Source: an uncultured bacterium
GTDB lineage: Bacteria; Edwardsbacteria; AC1; EtOH8
Direction: 5' to 3'
Assembly: GCA_937958665.1 (NCBI GenBank)
Contig: CALGNM010000171.1
Location: 1-6,315 of the forward strand
Length of the DNA: 6,315 bases
Position 1 is the first letter of the stretch; each line of letters opens with the position of its first letter. The notes under the pieces were generated by a model. That model made no database searches. It was not told where the DNA came from and saw only the letters and a list, made by a program, of their open reading frames with translations. Shown in pieces: positions 4,409 to 6,315 of the stretch. The position numbers and the translations under genes were made by a program.

Positions 4409-6270
4409 GATATCGTGAAAGCACCAGATTCCTGCTGCTGGCGGCAGCCCTGGCCGTTGTTTTCTCCGTGGCCGAGGCCTCCAAGGTCCTCGACATCTCG
4501 GTGAAGAAGGCCGAGGGGGTCACCCAGGTGGTGGTCACTGGGGATGATGTCCTTGATTACAAGGACTTTACCCTGACCAAGCCCGACCGCCTGGTGATCG
4601 ACATCAAGGGGGGCAGTATTGCCTTCGGCAACAAGACCATGGTGGTCAACCGGGGCGGCATTGCCACCATCAGCACCAGCCAGTTCGATCGGGAGGGCGG
4701 CATCGCCCGGATCGTGATCGAGATGGCAGTCAAGCCCAACTATCTGCTGATGGCCGAGGAGAACGATCTGATCGTCAATCTGACCACCAAGGACACCTCT
4801 CCCTTTGCCGAGTGGAAGGCCAGCTCAGCCCCGGCCGCCCTGGCTTCGGCCAGTCCAGCCGCCGAGGTCCCGGCTGCGCCCAGCCTGCCCACCCCGCCCC
4901 CGCCGGTGATGGAGGAACAGCCGGCCCCGCCGCCGGCCCAACCGGTGTTGGAGGAGAGGCCGGTGCTGACCGCTGCCACCACCCCCAGCGCCCCGCCTCC
5001 GGTGATCGAGGAACGGCCGGCGGCGCCGACCTATGCGGTGGCTCCGGCGCCCCCCGAAACCAGGGCCCTGCCAGCCGCCCCCATTCCGTCCCAGCCCAGC
5101 TATGTCGAGCCCCAGCGGCCCAGGTACCGTTCGGTCTCGTCCAGCGGCCTGAGCGGTGGGCGTTCGGTGTCGATGGACCTGGAGAACGCCGATGTAATAA
5201 CAGTGTTAAGGGCCATGGCCGAGTACAGCGGGAAGAACCTGATAGTCGGCAGCGACGTCAAGGGATCGGTCAGCATGAGGCTGCACAATGTTTCCTGGGC
5301 CCGGGCTTTCGAGGAGATCGTCAAGGCCGCCGGGCTGGTGGTTGAGGAGCAGGGGGGCATCATCAGGGTGATGAGCCCCAAGCAGGCCACCGAGAGCATG
5401 CGGATGAGGGAGCAGGGGCAGGAGCTACAGACCGTGGTCTATCCCATTGAATATGCTGTGGCCAGCGAGATCACCGGGTCGCTGAACAAGATCATCAGTT
5501 CCCGGGGGTCGATCCAAGTGGACAAGCGGACCAATTCCCTGGTGGTAAACGAGGTCGGCTATAAGCAGACTGAGATAGCCGAACTGATCAAGCTGCTGGA
5601 CACTCCCACCCAGCAGGTGGAGATCATGGCCCGGATAGTGGATGTGGACATGGATGTCACCAAGGATCTGGGAATCAATTGGAACCTTTCAAACATCGCC
5701 AGCTATGATAACAACGTTGAGCTCCAGAATGCCCAGGTGCCCCAATTGCTGCCAGCCGGGACCCGCCCGGCCATGACAGTGGGAACCATCCGCTCCTTTG
5801 CCCAGCTGAATGCCACCCTCTCGGTGCTGGAGGCCAAGCGCAAGGCCAACACCATCTCCAATCCCCGGATCACCTCGGTGAACAACAAAGAAGCCAAGAT
5901 CGTGGGCGGCAAGAAGATACCGATTTCCCTGCGCGATGAGAGCGGCAATACTGTCACCCAGATGTATACCATCGGAATGGTGCTGACCACCACCCCGCAC
6001 ATCAATTCCTCGGAGAATATCACTCTGGATGTCAAGACCGAGATCAGCGACCTGGACCCGACGGCCACCATTCTGGGAGGCGTGGTGATCCTGACCAACG
6101 AAGCCTCGACCCAGATTGTGCTGAACGACGGTGAGACTGCGGTGATCGGCGGCCTGTTGCAGACCAAGGCCGGCAAGAGCCAGAGCGGCATCCCCATCCT
6201 GATGGACATCCCGGTGATCGGGGCGCTGTTCCGATCCACCACCACTTCGACCGCCAAGCGGGAGATCCTG
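4405..6270 (+). CDS. pilQ: Type IV pilus secretin PilQ, 3' end missing
   Basis: PilQ forms the outer-membrane ring through which the pilus exits. The first 622 codons are present and the genuine sequence stops at 6270, where library adapter begins. A signal peptide ends at about residue 25 (VAEA|SK). An AMIN domain (about 27-128), which binds peptidoglycan in this family, is followed by a long Pro/Ala-rich linker (about 140-247). Next come an STN/N0 domain (about 255-325, including SMDLENADVITVLRAMAEYS), one secretin_N/N1 domain (about 341-401, ending LLDTPTQQVE), and the secretin domain (from 405) with EAKRKANTISNPRI. The secretin signature GIPILMDIPVIGALFR is at 595-610. The sequence breaks off after KREIL, where secretins usually continue with a few residues such as FLTP, so only a short C-terminus is lost. 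GGGAG at 4391-4395 is a plausible ribosome binding site. Confidence 0.95.
4900..5019 (+). repeat. Three degenerate copies of a Pro-Val-Glu-Glu motif in the PilQ linker
   Basis: The linker encodes PPVMEEQP (4900-4923, residues 166-173), QPVLEERP (4939-4962, residues 179-186) and PPVIEERP (4996-5019, residues 198-205). The copies share the pattern x-P-V-[MLI]-E-E-[QR]-P and similar DNA, but their spacing differs (39 and 57 bases). The pattern suggests growth of a disordered spacer by duplication and drift between the AMIN and STN domains. Confidence 0.7.
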
Positions 6271-6315
6271 AGATCGGAAGAGCGTCGTGTAGGGAAAGAG
6301 TGTAGATCTCGGTGG
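6271..6315 (+). other. Illumina TruSeq adapter contamination, not genomic DNA
   Basis: From AGATCGGAAGAGCGTCGTGT onward, all 45 bases match the reverse complement of the Illumina universal (TruSeq P5-side) adapter as I know it, through GTGTAGATCTCGGTGG. The junction falls between codons of pilQ, and the adapter stays open in frame, so a gene caller would add the false C-terminus RSEERRVGKECRSRW. The true boundary could be a base or two later if the genome happens to share the first adapter bases. Confidence 0.97.

Noticed and set aside
4812-5345. Plus-strand open frame of 177 codons rich in G, P and R within pilQ
   Set aside because: It is the +1/+2 reading of the GC-rich linker; composition is typical of a shadow frame and it begins inside the PilQ domain structure.
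5703-6257. Open frame of 184 codons on the minus strand opposite the secretin domain
   Set aside because: It is antisense to strongly conserved PilQ sequence and has no recognisable domain or credible ribosome binding site; a shadow frame.

Overview
This window reads as chromosomal DNA of a diderm (Gram-negative-type) bacterium. It carries a type IV pilus alignment and secretin gene cluster, and two proteins with signal sequences for the envelope. Coding DNA is rich in G and C at third codon positions, while the one real intergenic region (about 1210-1433) is very AT-rich. I cannot name the organism. The genes are clear family members but not close to any species I recognise, so an uncultured lineage is plausible; this is inference. 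The last 45 bases are Illumina library adapter, so the sequence comes from a short-read assembly and the true end of the contig is position 6270.

Left part (1-1209): a radical SAM activating enzyme for the anaerobic ribonucleotide reductase (nrdG type, + strand) converges on a small unrecognised outer-envelope lipoprotein gene (- strand). A perfect 17-bp hairpin between them can terminate transcription from both sides.

Middle (1210-1433): two consensus-like sigma-70 promoters point away from each other and share an A-tract between their -35 boxes. One drives the lipoprotein gene. The other drives a long rightward operon.

Right part (1434-6270): the operon opens with a 63-residue excisionase/MerR-type helix-turn-helix protein, then pilM, pilN, pilO, pilP and a 3'-truncated pilQ. 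The junctions are tight: pilM stop abuts pilN start, pilN/pilO overlap by 4 bp, pilO/pilP by 32 bp and pilP/pilQ by 4 bp. From knowledge of these families, PilM (cytoplasmic, actin-like) binds the N-terminus of PilN. PilN and PilO form the inner-membrane alignment dimer, PilP bridges the periplasm, and PilQ is the outer-membrane secretin through which the pilus passes. Pilin, ATPase (PilB/PilT) and PilC genes are not in the window.

I found no evidence of a new biological system, CRISPR array, tRNA, rRNA or mobile element. The points most worth attention are the adapter tail fused in frame to PilQ, the divergent promoter region with the small DNA-binding protein at the head of the pil operon, and a PilP that lacks a lipoprotein signal.
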